A DNA stretch of 50,358 nt from Erwinia sorbitola (GTDB lineage Bacteria > Pseudomonadota > Gammaproteobacteria > Enterobacterales > Enterobacteriaceae). The DNA lies in assembly GCF_009738185.1 (NCBI RefSeq), contig NZ_CP046510.1, forward strand, positions 1 through 50,358, read 5' to 3'. Below are positions 7,901-15,242 of this stretch, one piece after another (the stretch's first letter is position 1; each line of letters begins with the position of its first letter). The notes beneath the pieces are model-generated. The model worked only from the letters and a program-made list of their open reading frames with translations, was not told the origin of the DNA and did no database searches. Both the position numbers and the translations under genes were made by a program.

Positions 7901-9103
7901 ATGGCTATCCTCGCAGATAAAAGTACAGGAAGAGCAGATTTATCATCATTTCAGGTGGTGCTGTTTGCCAGTAGCAGTGGGCTGAGTGTAGCCAACGTCT
8001 ATTATGCACAGCCGCTGCTGGATGCTCTGGCGCTCTCATTCTCTATCACTCCAGCGCTAGTAGGCGGGGTTATTTTTGCCACCCAGGTGGGTTGTACACT
8101 GGCATTATTACTGCTGGTGCCGCTGGGGGATGTGGTTAACCGACGCCGTCTGATGCGCTGTCAGCTGGCCGGGTTGATTATGGCACTGCTGCTGGTCTGC
8201 ACGGCAACCCACGTCATGATGTTGCTGGTAGCAATGCTGCTGACCGGCATGATGGGCACGGCGATGACGCAGGGGATGATTGCTTATGCGGCCGCAGCAT
8301 CCACCCCCGAAATGCGTGGGCGCGTGGTGGGGGCCGTTGCCGGTGGCGTGGTTATCGGGCTACTGCTGGCACGGGCAGCGGCAGGTCTGATATCCGACAT
8401 TACCGGCTGGCGCGGAGTGTATTTTTGTTCTGCGCTGCTGATGGTCTTACTGGCAGCGATCCTGTGGCGCAGGCTGCCAGATCTTGCGCATACGACCGCA
8501 GCAAACAAACCAGAGGCGATCCCTTCCCTGTGGCGGATGCTGAACACAAACCGGGTATTACAGGTTCGTGGCGTACTGGCACTGCTGATGTTCGCCAGTT
8601 TTAATATCTTCTGGAGTGCGTTGGTATTATTGCTTCGTACACCGCCGTGGCAACTCAGCCATGGCCAGATTGGCGCGCTGGGTCTGGTGGGTGCTATCAG
8701 CGCCCTTATTGCGGGTCGTGCCGGACGCTGGGCAGATAGCGGACTTGCTGAACGCACCAGTGCGATGGCACTGGCAGTATTATTACTGAGCTGGCTGCCG
8801 CTGTGGCTGGGAGCAGGCTCGTTGATGCTACTGATTATTGGAATTTTGCTGCTGGATGCGGCCGGGCAGGCGTTACATGTCTCCAGCCAGAGCCTTATTC
8901 TGGCCAGCCAGCAGGATGCCGGGGGACGGCTGATTGCAGGTTATATGCTGTTTTATTCTGCCGGCAGTGGTGCGGGTGCGCTGCTATCTACTCAGGCGTT
9001 TTCCAGGGGAGGATGGGACGCCGTGTGCCTGTGCGGCATCGCGAGCAGCGTGCTGGCATTGTTGTTCTGGATGATGATGCCATTAACCAGAGCTGATGGT
9101 TAA
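7901..9103 (+). CDS. MFS transporter (12 TM, drug or metabolite efflux type)
   Basis: 400 residues with about 12 hydrophobic segments. The loop 2-3 motif is present as PLGDVVNRRRLM near residue 76-87, and the antiporter-type motif around GAVAGGVVIGLLLARAAAG is at about 147-165, which suggests proton-driven export. It follows the divergent HxlR gene and its palindrome, so it is probably induced by the HxlR ligand. Start ATG at 7901 has GGAGCTC upstream. The substrate cannot be told from the sequence. Confidence 0.85.
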   Translation: MAILADKSTGRADLSSFQVVLFASSSGLSVANVYYAQPLLDALALSFSITPALVGGVIFATQVGCTLALLLLVPLGDVVNRRRLMRCQLAGLIMALLLVCTATHVMMLLVAMLLTGMMGTAMTQGMIAYAAAASTPEMRGRVVGAVAGGVVIGLLLARAAAGLISDITGWRGVYFCSALLMVLLAAILWRRLPDLAHTTAANKPEAIPSLWRMLNTNRVLQVRGVLALLMFASFNIFWSALVLLLRTPPWQLSHGQIGALGLVGAISALIAGRAGRWADSGLAERTSAMALAVLLLSWLPLWLGAGSLMLLIIGILLLDAAGQALHVSSQSLILASQQDAGGRLIAGYMLFYSAGSGAGALLSTQAFSRGGWDAVCLCGIASSVLALLFWMMMPLTRADG

Positions 9104-9384
9104 GTAATACGGTGAGCTGGCGCGTAAGGTCAGTCGTTGCGGGGGATGAGATACTTTGCCGGGTGACAATCAATCAGGTTCTGTTTCGGGCGCTGGATGA
9201 TGCTCAAAACCGAAATGCTGAGTTCATCGGGAAAAGCCTGGTTGCTCAGGTTCGTTGCGGCAGGGCAGGAGGGATGCATTACGTATCAGCCTGAATTTAT
9301 AGCACAGCGTACTGGGGGGAGAACATACGGAGAAACAAGTGGCATTACTCTATTATCTGTATCTGTGAACGCAGATAATCGAGA

Positions 9385-9419
9385 CATGAAAAACATCCGG
9401 CCGCCTGTCAGGCGGCCGG
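9385..9419 (-). terminator. Terminator of the hns-like gene
   Basis: 10-bp GC-only stem (CCGGCCGCCT, loop GTC, AGGCGGCCGG at 9397-9419), followed on the minus strand by ATGTTTTTC. The 280 bp between the MFS gene and this hairpin hold nothing I can support. Confidence 0.88.
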
Positions 9420-9426
9420 TTGGCAT

Positions 9427-9831
9427 TTACTTGATCAGGAAATCTTCAAGTTTTTTGCCTGCATCCAGTGCCTGCTTAATTACTGCCGGGGTGCGACCCT
9501 GGCCGGTCCATGATTTCTGCTCGCCGTTTTCATCAGTATATTGATACTTGGCAGGGCGTGGTGCACGTTTGGCACGTGTCTTGCCAGTGGTATTATCCGC
9601 GGCAGTCAGTTCGCTTAAATCGATACCGTCTTCCAGCAGCATCTGGCGATATTTAGCCAGTTTCTCTTCTTTTTCTTTAATTTCAGAAGCAATAGCGGCT
9701 TCTGATTCACGTCTTTCGTTCACTACCGCTTCAAGTTTTTCCAGCATCTCTTCCAGTTCAGCTAAAGACACTTCCCGAGACTGGGCACGAAGGGTGCGAA
9801 TATTATTTAATACTTTCAGCGTTTCGCTCAT
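9427..9831 (-). CDS. hns: H-NS/StpA-family nucleoid protein
   Basis: 134 residues, the usual H-NS length. The N-terminal half is the helical oligomerisation domain (MSETLKVLNNIRTLRAQSRE, then long E/K-rich helices). The linker carries TGKTRAKRAPRPAKYQYTD, and the C-terminal DNA-binding domain contains WTGQGRTPAVIKQAL with the QGR minor-groove motif. It silences AT-rich horizontally acquired DNA. A plasmid-borne copy is known in other enterobacterial plasmids to limit the fitness cost of AT-rich cargo; the AT-rich 13-18 kb segment here is a natural target. It sits beside a 1.3-kb AT-rich non-coding stretch on its promoter side. Confidence 0.95.
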   Translation of the reverse strand: MSETLKVLNNIRTLRAQSREVSLAELEEMLEKLEAVVNERRESEAAIASEIKEKEEKLAKYRQMLLEDGIDLSELTAADNTTGKTRAKRAPRPAKYQYTDENGEQKSWTGQGRTPAVIKQALDAGKKLEDFLIK

Positions 9832-11084
9832 AACGGAATCCGTAACCTGTGAGTTGGTTTAAATTAGTAACTACTACTGTATCGAGACTTAGTGTACAGA
9901 CAAATGAAGAGTGAAAAAACACTAAATTAAAAAAATGTTAGTTCAAATGTTACTCTGATACTCTTTTACTCTGCCGCAGAGCGGAGGAGCGGGTTCTTAT
10001 ATTTACAACTTCTGGGATAAATCTTAACAATGTTTTAGGAATCAAATTTAACTGATGAAGGTTTATCCCTGTTTATCTTCAGAGAATAATGATTTATATT
10101 CCGGGGAGACCTGTTGACTCAACATGTTGTAATAGCATGGTTTTCTCTTCTGCATTCAGCTGCGAGGAGGATTTTTTCATCCTGGTTGAGTTACGCCGTC
10201 ACGCTGTGCCGCAGGTTACACGAAGAAAACTGTCAGCATGCTACGCACTGTAAAATGCAAAAAATGATGCTGCTCGTATGAGATAAAAGTATGTTCGGTC
10301 AGTTCGCTGATTTTTAACTCTATACCGGATGAATTTTCCTCCAACTCTATTTTTTCCCGCCATATAGAGCAGATATGAGTGCTACAAGGGCTATTTTCAA
10401 CGGGGTCTGGTGCCATCTTAGCTGTGATAAAGATCAAGATGCGCAAGATTTTTTGGTGATCCAGTTCGCGTTATTTATTTTTTAGTTACAACATACATAT
10501 GAGTTGGTTTAACCTTTCACTCCATTATCCTCAGTGTCATTGAACCGGCTTTTTTAGTAAGAAAAGGGCTGGTTTCATCGCTAAACCTTTTCCTCTCGTC
10601 GGTACTATTTCACTCTATATCCCGGATGAACCATGTATCTCGAATCATCTATATTAGTCCATCACTGTTACAGATAGTCCGAATGAAAATAGAGCTGCTC
10701 TTTGTTTTTAAGCTTTGCATGAGTGTTCAGGGAGCTATGCTTCACTGGTGAGATGACTCTTACAGGTATTATCTTTTCTGTACAGGACTGGAAGAGGAAG
10801 GAATGAAAGACAGCCTGTACATCATATATGAATACAATAAATGAACAGATTTAGAGATTAATGTCAGTGTGTGTATGCCGTCGCTCATTCTGCCACAGAC
10901 TCTTCATCAGTACTGGTATAGATATTCATCAGGGGATCTGTAAATGTGTTGGTACCATTCAGAAACAAAAAAAATTGCCATCAGAGTGAGGAGATTAACC
11001 CTCTGATACAGCCTAATCTGCCCGGTTTTTTAGATGAGGGAAAATCCTGCGTCTTATGCTATCACAACAACTCTAAGCGATCTT
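9832..11084. other. 1.25-kb AT-rich non-coding stretch
   Basis: This stretch holds the hns-like promoter region and no convincing gene. A 76-codon frame on the minus strand (10216-10446) has a TTG start and no good ribosome binding site, and I do not recognise it. A 13-bp direct repeat TGAGTTGGTTTAA occurs at 9850-9862 and 10500-10512. Nothing else is recognisable. Confidence 0.5.
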
Positions 11085-11117
11085 TATGACTCCAGACCTA
11101 TTAAGTCTGGAGTCATA
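11085..11117. other. Candidate recombination site: 13-7-13 palindrome
   Basis: Perfect 13-bp inverted arms TATGACTCCAGAC (11085-11097) and its complement (11105-11117) flank a 7-bp asymmetric spacer, CTATTAA. Arm and spacer lengths are those of tyrosine-recombinase crossover sites (loxP 13-8-13, FRT 13-8-13, dif/cer about 11-6-11). It lies 83 bp before a tyrosine recombinase gene. There is no T-tract on either side, which argues against a simple terminator. The role as a plasmid multimer-resolution site is inferred. Confidence 0.55.
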
Positions 11118-11185
11118 TTATTAAACACGGTAAAATCAGCACCCACAGTACCGGAGGCCCGGTAAAGCTTATCCCGGAAGGTCAG

Positions 11186-11257
11186 GATGCCAGAATCATA
11201 TGATTACAGAATCTCAGGATTACAGGATGATTGAATCCCATAATCCTGAGATGCAGC
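11186..11257 (+). repeat. Degenerate octamer array at the start of the recombinase gene
   Basis: Nine in-register 8-bp units of the same family as the parA leader, including GATTACAG at 11202 and 11218, AATCTCAG at 11210 and AATCCCAT at 11234. It spans the first possible start codon of the recombinase, so it is either an operator overlapping the coding start or, if translation begins at 11251, an array in the leader. Its likeness to the parA leader suggests shared control. Confidence 0.75.
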
Positions 11258-12333
11258 GTACAGCTTATGTCGGGCGTCATGTTTTACAGTGGCTCGACGG
11301 AGTACGCACGTCATCATTGACTGAACTGGAAGGTAGTGGTCACGCGGGTTCCGTGATGCAGGTGATGAAACTGTGGGTCAGGCTTTCATTGCTGCAAACC
11401 CGCCGCCGCCCGGAAATCGCGATCTCATCATTATTGAAACATGTATTGCCGGTTATCGGGGAGTGGCCGCTGACATCCGTCACGCGCTTACAGTTAAACC
11501 GCCTTTTTAATATCCTGATTGCCGACGGAAAAAAAGAAGAGGCCCGACGAGTGTTTGCGCTCTGTAAGCAGTTTTTTTCCTGGGCTGAAATGCAGGGCTA
11601 TCTTGAGCACTCCCCGCTCAGTGCGATGAAAAAACGCGATGTGGCTGGCAGAAGCGCTGCACCGGGCAACCGTACGCTAAGCGATGCCGAAGTCTGGATT
11701 TTCTGGCATGGTCTGGACGCCTGGGATCTCTCAGAGCAGTGCCGCTGGGCGCTGCGTCTTTGTCTGCTGACTGCTCGCAGACCGGATGAGGTGGTGCAGG
11801 CGCGTAAGGATGAGTTCAATCTGACATCCGGCATCTGGCGGCAGGGCACGCGGAATAAATCGCAGCGCGAGCATATTTTGCCGCTGACTCCAATGATGCG
11901 TGTCTGCATCAGTGCGCTGATGAACGCCAGCCCGGAGGAGTCACCCTGGCTGGTACCCTCTCCCGTGACATTGTCACAACCCTTATCAAGAGGTGCCATT
12001 ACTCAGGCCCTGCGGCGTATGATACGTGCCGATCGCGGTTTGGGTATTGCGCCTTTCACCACACGCGATCTGCGCCGCAGCGCCCGTTCCCGTCTGGCAG
12101 CACTCAATACTCCGAATGATGTTGCGCGTAAAATCATGAACCATGCCCTGGAAGGTATCGACCGGGTATATGACACGCACAATTATCTGCCGCAGATGCA
12201 ACAGGCACTGAGTGCGTTATCTGAAAATATTGAGAATATTATAGCTGCTGAATCTTACCATCTGCTTGAGCATCGTTATCCCGGTGAAAAACTTCAGCTT
12301 GATGAACGCGCACTGCTTTATATGGAGCCATAG
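11200..12333 (+). CDS. Tyrosine recombinase (integrase/resolvase)
   Basis: Up to 377 residues. The core-binding domain covers about residues 45-145 (VMKLWVRLSLLQTRRRPEIA ... FFSWAEMQGYLEHSPL) and the catalytic domain about 160-330. Catalytic residues visible: R194 in TARRPDEV, K220 in GTRNKSQREH, R292 in TTRDLRRSARS (the first His of HxxR is Arg here, as in many P4-like integrases), H315 in MNHALEG and Y324 in RVYDTHNY. ATG at 11200 gives the longest form; ATG at 11251 (MQRTAYVGR) is an alternative that leaves the octamer array untranslated. A loxP-like palindrome lies just upstream. Multimer resolution of the plasmid is the likely job. A qnr-like gene starts 7 bp after its stop. Confidence 0.9.
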   Translation: MITESQDYRMIESHNPEMQRTAYVGRHVLQWLDGVRTSSLTELEGSGHAGSVMQVMKLWVRLSLLQTRRRPEIAISSLLKHVLPVIGEWPLTSVTRLQLNRLFNILIADGKKEEARRVFALCKQFFSWAEMQGYLEHSPLSAMKKRDVAGRSAAPGNRTLSDAEVWIFWHGLDAWDLSEQCRWALRLCLLTARRPDEVVQARKDEFNLTSGIWRQGTRNKSQREHILPLTPMMRVCISALMNASPEESPWLVPSPVTLSQPLSRGAITQALRRMIRADRGLGIAPFTTRDLRRSARSRLAALNTPNDVARKIMNHALEGIDRVYDTHNYLPQMQQALSALSENIENIIAAESYHLLEHRYPGEKLQLDERALLYMEP

Positions 12334-12340
12334 AATGACA

Positions 12341-12985
12341 ATGTCACTGGTTTTTCGTAATGAAAAATTCAGCCCTGATCGATTCACTGGCTGCATCGCA
12401 GAACGCTACCAGTTTATTAACTGTGATTTCTCCGGATGTGACCTTACTGATACGCAATTTATCCACTGTCAGTTTTATGACAGGGAGAGTGAGCAGGGCT
12501 GTAACTTTACCCGTGCTACGCTGAAAGATGCGAGTTTTAAGCACTGCGATTTATCCATGAACAACTTTCGTTCCGTCAATGCGCTGGGTATTGAGATAAG
12601 TGAGTGTCGGGCACAGGGTATCGATTTTCGCGGTGCCAGCTTTATGAATATGATCACCACGAAAAGTTGGTTTTGCAGTGCATTTATCACCAAAACTAAT
12701 CTGAGTTATGCCAACTTATCCAAAGTGGTGCTGGAGAAATGCGAGCTGTGGGATAATCGCTGGGTCGGTACTAACGTCGTGGGTGCCATTTTCAGTGGCT
12801 CCGATCTCTCAGGTGGCGAATTCAGCTCTTTTGACTGGCACTCGGCTGACTTCACTCACTGTGATTTAACCCGCTCCATTACCAGCGATCTCGACCTGCG
12901 CAGTACTGACCTGGAAGGTGTCAAACTGGACAGTGCCCAGGTTAGCATTCTGGTAGAACGTCTCGGAATCAGGGTTGAAGAGTAA
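12341..12985 (+). CDS. qnr: Qnr-family pentapeptide-repeat protein (QnrB-like)
   Basis: 214 residues from ATG 12341, the exact length of QnrB; an ATG at 12335 adds two residues. Pentapeptide repeats run throughout (FINCDFSGCDLTDTQF, DFRGASFMNMITT, LSYANLSKVVLEKCELW, FSGSDLSGGEFSSFDW). Both non-repeat loops that Qnr proteins use against gyrase poisoning are present: loop A at YDRESEQG and loop B in the SAFITKTNLSYANLS region. The C-terminal dimerisation helix is visible (VSILVERLGIRVEE). Qnr proteins protect DNA gyrase and topoisomerase IV from quinolones. It starts 7 bp after the recombinase stop with no room for its own LexA box, unlike chromosomal qnrB. Resistance activity is not shown by the sequence. 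Confidence 0.92.
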   Translation: MSLVFRNEKFSPDRFTGCIAERYQFINCDFSGCDLTDTQFIHCQFYDRESEQGCNFTRATLKDASFKHCDLSMNNFRSVNALGIEISECRAQGIDFRGASFMNMITTKSWFCSAFITKTNLSYANLSKVVLEKCELWDNRWVGTNVVGAIFSGSDLSGGEFSSFDWHSADFTHCDLTRSITSDLDLRSTDLEGVKLDSAQVSILVERLGIRVEE

Positions 12986-13123
12986 TATCAGTTACGGCTT
13001 AGTTCAATTGAATTAAAATCGATTAAACATAGCGCTTCTATACCCGTAGATCCGAATGTTATTGATTCTGAGCAATAAAAACCCACAATCGATGAGGCAT
13101 TAGATGTCGTTTAAAAAACCTTC

Positions 13124-13154
13124 AAAATGCTGAGTGATTAACACTCAGCATTTT
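13124..13154. terminator. Bidirectional terminator
   Basis: 13-bp perfect stem (AAAATGCTGAGTG and its complement) with a 5-nt loop; A-run on one side and T-run on the other. It serves the qnr-like gene from the left and the small lipoprotein gene from the right. Confidence 0.88.
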
Positions 13155-13158
13155 ATAT

Positions 13159-13326
13159 TTAATTGTCCGTTGGTCCGCAACCACCAATCCATTTTGAAAT
13201 AGAAACGGCAGGATGGAGCAGGTAATCATAGCTACAGTCTTTCTGCTTATTTTCAACACGACCAGTACATGCCGTAAGGGTGGCAACAGCAGCAGCAATT
13301 ATGGTGAATTTAACTATACGATTCAT
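13159..13326 (-). CDS. yhfL: Small lipoprotein YhfL
   Basis: A 55-residue lipoprotein read on the minus strand. It begins MNRIVKFTIIAAAVATLTAC with a clear lipobox (LTAC, lipidated Cys20), then TGRVENKQKDCSYDYLLHP and a conserved tail ISKWIGGCGPTDN. It matches E. coli YhfL as I recall it, almost position for position. AAAAGGGA lies 8 bp upstream of the ATG and a strong terminator follows. YhfL has no established function. The plus-strand reading frame over the same bases is a shadow. Confidence 0.8.
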   Translation of the reverse strand: MNRIVKFTIIAAAVATLTACTGRVENKQKDCSYDYLLHPAVSISKWIGGCGPTDN

Positions 13327-13810
13327 GAATATCCCTTTTACACATATAAATTAACTAAGAGTCAGAATGATATGAATAAAAACAAAATGAAACAATATTC
13401 AAGCTGCTCATCAGTCGCTTTTAAAGAAATTACTATATTTTTTTAAAACGATTTTCACAGAAAATGATTGTGCTCCATGAGCTGCTTACAGTATGTGCCA
13501 CCACACTCAGAAACCACCTCGCCAAAACCTATGCAGAAAAAAACAAAACCGCAAACTTAAAATTGATTATTACTTCTTATATTGCTGGAAAAGATAGAAT
13601 TTAGGCCGGCGCACTTACCTCGCGAATCGAAGAACTAACACTAAAACCAAAGTCCACCTCCTTTTAAGCAAGAAGTAGAAAATATGTTTGATTACACCCT
13701 GACTAGATCAAAGACGCCGACGATTGCTCTGATTATGATCGCGCGCCCTGTCAGGGAAACAGGCGTGGGTGTAACTATTTAACAATATTATAATGATTTT
13801 AGAGGATTTT
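13327..13810. other. Intergenic stretch between yhfL and satP
   Basis: It contains the yhfL promoter on one side and the satP promoter on the other. A short frame around 13490-13600 (LAKTYAEKNKTANLKLIITS) could be a decayed gene but has no recognisable relative. Nothing else is supported. Confidence 0.4.
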
Positions 13811-14377
13811 ATGGGCAACACTAAATTAGCTAATCCAGCCCCGCTGGGTCTGATGGGTTTCGGCATGACCACAATTTTGCTAAATCTGCACAATCTCGGG
13901 CTTTTCCCGATGGATGTCATTATCCTGGCTATGGGCATTTTCTACGGAGGCATCGCACAACTGTTAGCGGGCCTGCTGGAATATAAAAAAGGCAATACCT
14001 TTGGTTTAACCGCTTTCGCTTCTTATGGTTTCTTCTGGCTGACGCTGGTTGCTATACTGCTTATGCCAAAAATGGGGTTGGCTGAAGTAGCCAACTCACA
14101 ATTTATGGGTTCCTATCTTGGCCTGTGGGGTGTATTTACACTGTTTATGTTCTTCGGATCTCTGAAGGGTAATCGCGTAATGCAATTCGTTTTCCTGAGC
14201 CTTGTAGTATTGTTTGCACTGTTGACGACAGCTCATCTGGCAGATAAACCGGGCCTGATTCAGATCGCTGGCTGGATTGGCCTGGTCAGCGGAGCAAGTG
14301 CTATGTACCAGGGGATGGCTGAAGTACTGAATGAACAGTTCGGCCGAACCATACTTCCGCTTGGCGAACCACGCTGA
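13811..14377 (+). CDS. satP: Acetate/succinate transporter SatP
   Basis: 188 residues, the same length as E. coli SatP (YaaH), with six hydrophobic segments. It carries the AceTr/GPR1-FUN34-YaaH signature NPAPLGLMGFGMTTILLNLH near the N-terminus and ends LNEQFGRTILPLGEPR. It imports acetate and succinate with protons. ATG at 13811 (MGNTKLANP) is preferred over the upstream frame start because AGAGGA lies just before it and the protein then aligns from residue 1. It is followed by no partner gene and normally sits on the chromosome. Confidence 0.93.
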   Translation: MGNTKLANPAPLGLMGFGMTTILLNLHNLGLFPMDVIILAMGIFYGGIAQLLAGLLEYKKGNTFGLTAFASYGFFWLTLVAILLMPKMGLAEVANSQFMGSYLGLWGVFTLFMFFGSLKGNRVMQFVFLSLVVLFALLTTAHLADKPGLIQIAGWIGLVSGASAMYQGMAEVLNEQFGRTILPLGEPR

Positions 14378-14663
14378 TTTCTTCTCCTTGCCTGCATTTA
14401 TGCAGGCAAATTTCTTTCTCAGGTAAGACGTTAAGCCCTCTTTCTACAAAATACCGTAATATCCCTTCCCATCGCTGAACTCCTTTACTCATAAAAATCG
14501 AATCAATAAAATATCTATTGATATATACGCATTAATAAGAAAATCATTGTTTTCACGATAAATAATAACACAGCTCAAGTTTACTTGAAGTTAGTCACAA
14601 CAATGAACTATTATCAGCACGCTGATGAAAGTACGCTTTCATTTTATTTAAAAGGATTTTTTC

Positions 14664-15155
14664 ATGTTTATAAAAAAAGCGGGTATTTTAATCCTGAGTA
14701 CTATCATTTTTTCAGGTAGTGCATTTGCCTCTTCTTCCTTTGGTGGTATCAATAGCCAGGAACAAAAAATGCGTTCCTTAGTAACTCAATGTAACGATAG
14801 CATTAAGAAATCCCTTCATTCCCCTGTCCTTTTAGATATCAGTTTTGGGGCGCTTGGTGGCGTTCAAAAACATTGTGGTTCTATTGCTGATAAAACTAGA
14901 AAGTTAATCACTGACAGACATAATCAGCATGAAAAATGGGAAGCTGAGTTCCAGGAGCTTCTTGAAAGATTTAATGCTATTCCTGTATCCCAACAGCATA
15001 AATTCCATGCAGCTCAATTGGTTAAAAAAATACGAGTTCTTACTGCAGTTGATAAACTAGCTGGACGTAGTACAACTTCCAGAATTTTCGTTTATCGCGC
15101 TATGATGAAAGAACTTGATCAATTAGACTCGCTGTTACTTTCTATTGATAAGTAG
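14664..15155 (+). CDS. Small secreted protein, paralogue 1 of the usher unit
   Basis: 163 residues with a signal peptide ending SGSAFA. The mature part is predicted helical, with two cysteines (C43 and C71) that could form a disulfide and a strongly conserved block GGVQKHCGSIADKTRKLIT shared with the protein at 17692-18186. The family is not one I recognise. It lies directly upstream of an usher-like gene, separated by a terminator-like hairpin. It has no donor strand or beta-sandwich pattern of a fimbrial subunit, so it is not a standard pilin. Its upstream region resembles that of its paralogue, showing duplication of gene plus promoter. Candidate substrate or periplasmic partner of the usher-like protein; inference only. 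Confidence 0.75.
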   Translation: MFIKKAGILILSTIIFSGSAFASSSFGGINSQEQKMRSLVTQCNDSIKKSLHSPVLLDISFGALGGVQKHCGSIADKTRKLITDRHNQHEKWEAEFQELLERFNAIPVSQQHKFHAAQLVKKIRVLTAVDKLAGRSTTSRIFVYRAMMKELDQLDSLLLSIDK

Positions 15156-15178
15156 ATAATTAATTTGGTTAGTTAACC

Positions 15179-15214
15179 AAGGCGCTGACGATAAACTATC
15201 ATCGGCGCCTTTTC
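15179..15214 (+). terminator. Terminator-like hairpin
   Basis: Imperfect stem with outer AAGGCGC/GCGCCTT arms and inner GATA/TATC, then TTTTC. It should reduce read-through from paralogue 1 into the usher-like gene. Confidence 0.7.
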
Positions 15215-15242
15215 ACATGCATGCTTTATCGGATTTATCTGC

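Noticed and set aside
9112..9544. Open frames between the MFS and hns-like genes
   Set aside because: They run through the hns terminator or into the hns gene on the other strand and have no coding character.
10216..10446. 76-codon minus-strand frame in the AT-rich tract
   Set aside because: TTG start, weak ribosome binding site, no recognised motif or conserved context.
11085..11117. Reading the 13-bp palindrome as a plain Rho-independent terminator
   Set aside because: No T-tract follows on either strand and no gene ends nearby, so a recombination site is the preferred, still unproven, reading.
13213..13446. 77-codon plus-strand frame
   Set aside because: It lies over the minus-strand yhfL gene, which has a lipobox, ribosome binding site and terminator.
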